Shown in pieces: positions 61,809 to 64,000 of a DNA stretch of 64,000 nt. A program made the translations under genes and the position numbers. Every line of letters begins with the position of its first letter. Within the stretch, counting starts at the first letter, position 1. This stretch comes from Pseudomonas pisciculturae (GTDB lineage Bacteria; Pseudomonadota; Gammaproteobacteria; Pseudomonadales; Pseudomonadaceae): contig NZ_JACVZE010000006.1 of assembly GCF_015461805.1 (NCBI RefSeq), forward strand, positions 359,336-423,335, given 5' to 3'. The notes below the pieces were generated by a model. It searched no databases, was not told the origin of the DNA, and saw only the letters and a list, made by a program, of their open reading frames with translations.

Positions 61809-63266
61809 TCATCTGCCAGGCACACCAATTTGCACAAGCTGGCGCTCCGATTCGTTCCACTTCACCGAGCGAGACTTTACGTCCGGGGGATTAATCACGT
61901 AGTAAAGATGCGGCTTATATCCATTGAAGCGCAAAAGGTCAGCTCTATAGATCACCCGCTTGACCGGTGCCTCATCTGGCCACGAGGCCCCTACGACGAA
62001 CTCATCGCTGTAGACCACTACATCGTTCAACCCTCTGACATAGCGAAGGATCAACGTTATCTCATCGGTAGGCTTGCGCCAGGGGTACCAGGGGATGTCC
62101 ACAACGGCCGAGTTGGGTATCGGGTTCACGATATGGCCTGGGTATTGTTCGAACCGAGGCGCGTCCAACGGAACAATCGACCCTACTACCTGCGCAGGGG
62201 CGACTCTGGAGTACAGGTCCGAAGGCGGGTTCTGCTTTCTCAGTACATACCTGGCTTCTACCCGTCCGCCAGCGGCAGCTCTGACGATGGCATGGGGCAC
62301 TGGGTGATTAACCGGCCTGCCAGCGGTGGTGATGAACTCAAATCCACGGTGTACGATTATGCCGCCCAACGCCAGGTAGACTCGAAAATCGATGTCATAT
62401 ATATCGCCCACCCGGCCGATAGTGGCGCTGTTGTACATTTCGAGGATCAAGTCTCTATTGTCGAGGCGCTCTAAATCGATAAATCCGGGGAAGTCATCGG
62501 TGAGAAAGGCGGGCTCTGCGAGCTTGGAGCTGTCCAAGTCCACCAGTACGTTTGTATCTGGGGATCGCTCCGATGATGGGTTGCCAACCACGTCGACGAT
62601 ATAGAACCCTGTCAGCAAGCCGACACCGTCGCCGCCCTCGATCAACTGCGCATGGGTGAGGGTGAAGACGGTTGCCATACCGACTCCCGTCACCTGATGA
62701 GTGACGAGCAGGCTGCCCCAATGGAAGTGAATGGTGTCCCAGGCATGCATCTGCGGGTAGGGTTCTACTGTCACTGTCACTCCGCGTATGGCGTCGGGCG
62801 GGTAGACAGTGGTAATCGATAGACTGAACTTGAGCTCAGAGTGCCCAGCGCCAGGAAAGGGCGGGTTGTTGTTTTTGCCGCCAGGCAGATCGGTTTTCAC
62901 CAACACGCTCAACGGATAGGAGGCGTCCTCACCGCCGTCCTTGTAATGCACCACATAACCTAGCCGCGCTTCGCCATCCGGCAGGTCTTCTTGGTCGATA
63001 CTCAAGAAGTAATGGGCTGCTGTCTCGTCGCCGGATTTAAGCTGATAGGTCGCCAATTGCACCAGTTCAGGCATACGCACAACAGTGATGACGTCGCCAG
63101 CCTTGGCCAGCCAGTTTCTTTCGATCAAGACGGTGAGGCCAAAAGCCACTAGCATGGCGTTAACTCCGCCGTCATACCCCGGGACCTGGCGCGTCATGCC
63201 AGGAATGCTCAGGCGGTCGAGTTGGCGGGGCTGAGCGTCGGTAGATGAAGTCGTCGTGGTTGACAT
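61809..63266 (-). CDS. Hypothetical protein with Ig-like repeat modules
   Basis: The 485-residue protein starts at the ATG at 63266, with AGGAGAAG upstream. It has no signal peptide or membrane segment. I do not recognise an enzyme family. Repeated beta-rich modules of about 150 residues appear, with the recurring pattern hydrophobic-'TVEPYPQMHAWDTIHFHWGS' and 'IPWYPWRKPTDEITLILRYV', which recall tandem Ig-like units of unknown function in large Pseudomonas proteins. The divergent partial gene at 63589 is of similar character and shares the regulatory spacer. The function is unknown. Confidence 0.72.
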   Translation of the reverse strand: MSTTTTSSTDAQPRQLDRLSIPGMTRQVPGYDGGVNAMLVAFGLTVLIERNWLAKAGDVITVVRMPELVQLATYQLKSGDETAAHYFLSIDQEDLPDGEARLGYVVHYKDGGEDASYPLSVLVKTDLPGGKNNNPPFPGAGHSELKFSLSITTVYPPDAIRGVTVTVEPYPQMHAWDTIHFHWGSLLVTHQVTGVGMATVFTLTHAQLIEGGDGVGLLTGFYIVDVVGNPSSERSPDTNVLVDLDSSKLAEPAFLTDDFPGFIDLERLDNRDLILEMYNSATIGRVGDIYDIDFRVYLALGGIIVHRGFEFITTAGRPVNHPVPHAIVRAAAGGRVEARYVLRKQNPPSDLYSRVAPAQVVGSIVPLDAPRFEQYPGHIVNPIPNSAVVDIPWYPWRKPTDEITLILRYVRGLNDVVVYSDEFVVGASWPDEAPVKRVIYRADLLRFNGYKPHLYYVINPPDVKSRSVKWNESERQLVQIGVPGR

Positions 63267-63365
63267 ATTTCTTCTCCTGGATGAAAGCACATAACGAGCA
63301 GGTAGTTACGCAAGTCACGCTCGTATGCTGTTGACGCTGATTAAGACACTGTCGCTGATGCGATG

Positions 63366-63385
63366 ACTACTGTCAGAGTTGACAG
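63366..63385. promoter_or_regulatory. Paired palindromic element, copy A
   Basis: CTGTCAGAGTTGACAG (63370-63385) has 6-bp inverted arms (CTGTCA/TGACAG). It recurs in opposite orientation at 63489-63504, with 19 of 20 bases matching when the flanks are included. Both lie in the 322-bp divergent spacer and are probably binding sites for one regulator (inference). Confidence 0.55.
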
Positions 63386-63487
63386 GTGGCGATGAGTGGT
63401 TGAATGGGCGCGGCAGGCGTAACCAAGCCTGCAATCGATGGGGAAGGGTTGCGACGCGAGCACGCGCTTGATCTACAGCCCGTCCCC

Positions 63488-63507
63488 CCTGTCAACTTTG
63501 ACAGTAG
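63488..63507. promoter_or_regulatory. Paired palindromic element, copy B
   Basis: CTGTCAACTTTGACAG (63489-63504) is the reverse complement of copy A with one base changed. The centres of the two copies are 119 bp apart. The rest of the divergent spacer 63267-63588 shows no gene. Confidence 0.55.
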
Positions 63508-63588
63508 CCGCACTCACCAAAGCAGTGTCTGATTCCACTCACAACCAAGTGCCGCATTGACGGCCTACTTGCCCGAGAGGAAATCGCC

Positions 63589-64000
63589 ATGACCAAGCGC
63601 CGCCAGCCGCCAAGCCCCTTCAACCCGGACTTGCCACCCGTCGAAATCGGCCTGCTCTACCCACCGATTCCCGGCGATCGCGAGCGCGCCGACGGCGGCA
63701 TTGGCCTGCGACATGTCGAGGTGCCTTTGGTGGTGCATATTGCCCGCCCTCTCAACACGCCGATCGCCACCACCTTCCAGTTTTATTGGGCCGGCGTTCT
63801 GGTGGCGCTTAGCCAGATCCGCGACGGTGACGAGCACCTGACCCGCATTCCGTTCACCGTGCCCCTCAACGTCGTGCGTGAAGCCTGGGCCGACCCGGTA
63901 TTTGCCAACGTCATCCGTACCAGCGGCAACAATTCGCAAACACTGCCCCTGCGTTTACGGGTCAACCTACGCCGCCCAGGCGGGCAAGCCCCTGAACCGA
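63589..64000 (+). CDS. Hypothetical protein, 5' part (runs off the window)
   Basis: The frame opens at the ATG at 63589 with AGGA 8 nt upstream and stays open to the window end; 137 residues are visible. It begins MTKRRQPPSPFNPDLPPVEI and has beta-rich, Pro-rich stretches such as 'VEVPLVVHIARPLNTPIATT', 'FTVPLNVVREAWADPVFANV'. The sequence resembles the start of the large Pseudomonas proteins built from Ig-like modules, like its divergent neighbour. I cannot name a function, and the end is not seen. Confidence 0.7.
   Translation, partial: MTKRRQPPSPFNPDLPPVEIGLLYPPIPGDRERADGGIGLRHVEVPLVVHIARPLNTPIATTFQFYWAGVLVALSQIRDGDEHLTRIPFTVPLNVVREAWADPVFANVIRTSGNNSQTLPLRLRVNLRRPGGQAPEP

Overview
The window reads as chromosome of a fluorescent-group Pseudomonas. 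The evidence is an OprD-type porin, a DUF1652-like small protein, heterotetrameric sarcosine oxidase genes in soxBDAG order, a FAN1-type nuclease like that of P. aeruginosa, GC-rich coding DNA, and four copies of the 'atgtgggag...ctcccacat' REP palindrome typical of P. fluorescens-type intergenic DNA. No rRNA, tRNA or CRISPR was seen. The only mobile-element gene is one intact P4-type integrase.

Region 1 (1-16554) is a complete N-methylated-amine module. It has the end of an ETF alpha subunit, a betaine/proline-betaine-type ABC importer, and ETF-quinone oxidoreductase. It also has a GbcA/Stc2-type Rieske demethylase with its GbcB-type reductase, a cupin, a YitT-like membrane protein and a TetR regulator. 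Formyl-THF deformylase, sarcosine oxidase BDAG and FolD complete it. Methyl groups removed from an imported quaternary amine would pass through ETF/ETF-QO to quinone and through THF to formate. The order (purU first, folD last, no glyA or formaldehyde dehydrogenase) differs from the Pseudomonas sox locus I know, which suggests an accessory copy for a related betaine.

Region 2 (16690-20810) holds a small carboxylate cluster: a spinster-like MFS transporter, a beta-hydroxyacid dehydrogenase translationally coupled to a 2-keto-4-pentenoate-hydratase-like protein, and an unusual GntR regulator.

Region 3 (20795-35497) looks like an uptake and breakdown system for a tricarboxylate, hydroxy-acid or lactone. 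It has an isopropylmalate/tartrate-type dehydrogenase, an AbrB-family permease, a LysR regulator, an AcnA-like hydro-lyase, a beta-propeller lactonase, an ACS-type MFS transporter and an OprD porin. It also has a solute-binding fold without a signal peptide, a ThDP enzyme, a PhaB-like reductase and a CitMHS symporter. Two nearly identical operator-promoter cassettes (23992-24062 and 33213-33284) precede the two plus-strand halves, which suggests one regulon, probably under the LysR encoded directly upstream.

Region 4 (35498-45419) holds the orphan integrase with direct repeats upstream, a LysR/oxidoreductase pair, a 705-bp gene-poor stretch, an unrecognised 474-residue protein overlapping a MocR-like regulator, pgm and a pirin. 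Region 5 (45639-56541) holds a UvrD-like helicase, a DUF1652-like protein, an AraC regulator with an NTF2-like domain, an amine oxidoreductase/cupin/PotF-like group, and a LuxR, APC permease and DmpA peptidase group. Region 6 (56694-64000) begins with a LexA-type box ahead of a FAN1 nuclease and a translationally coupled nuclease-XPD helicase fusion. It ends with an epoxide-hydrolase-like protein and two divergent hypothetical genes separated by paired inverted operator-like palindromes.
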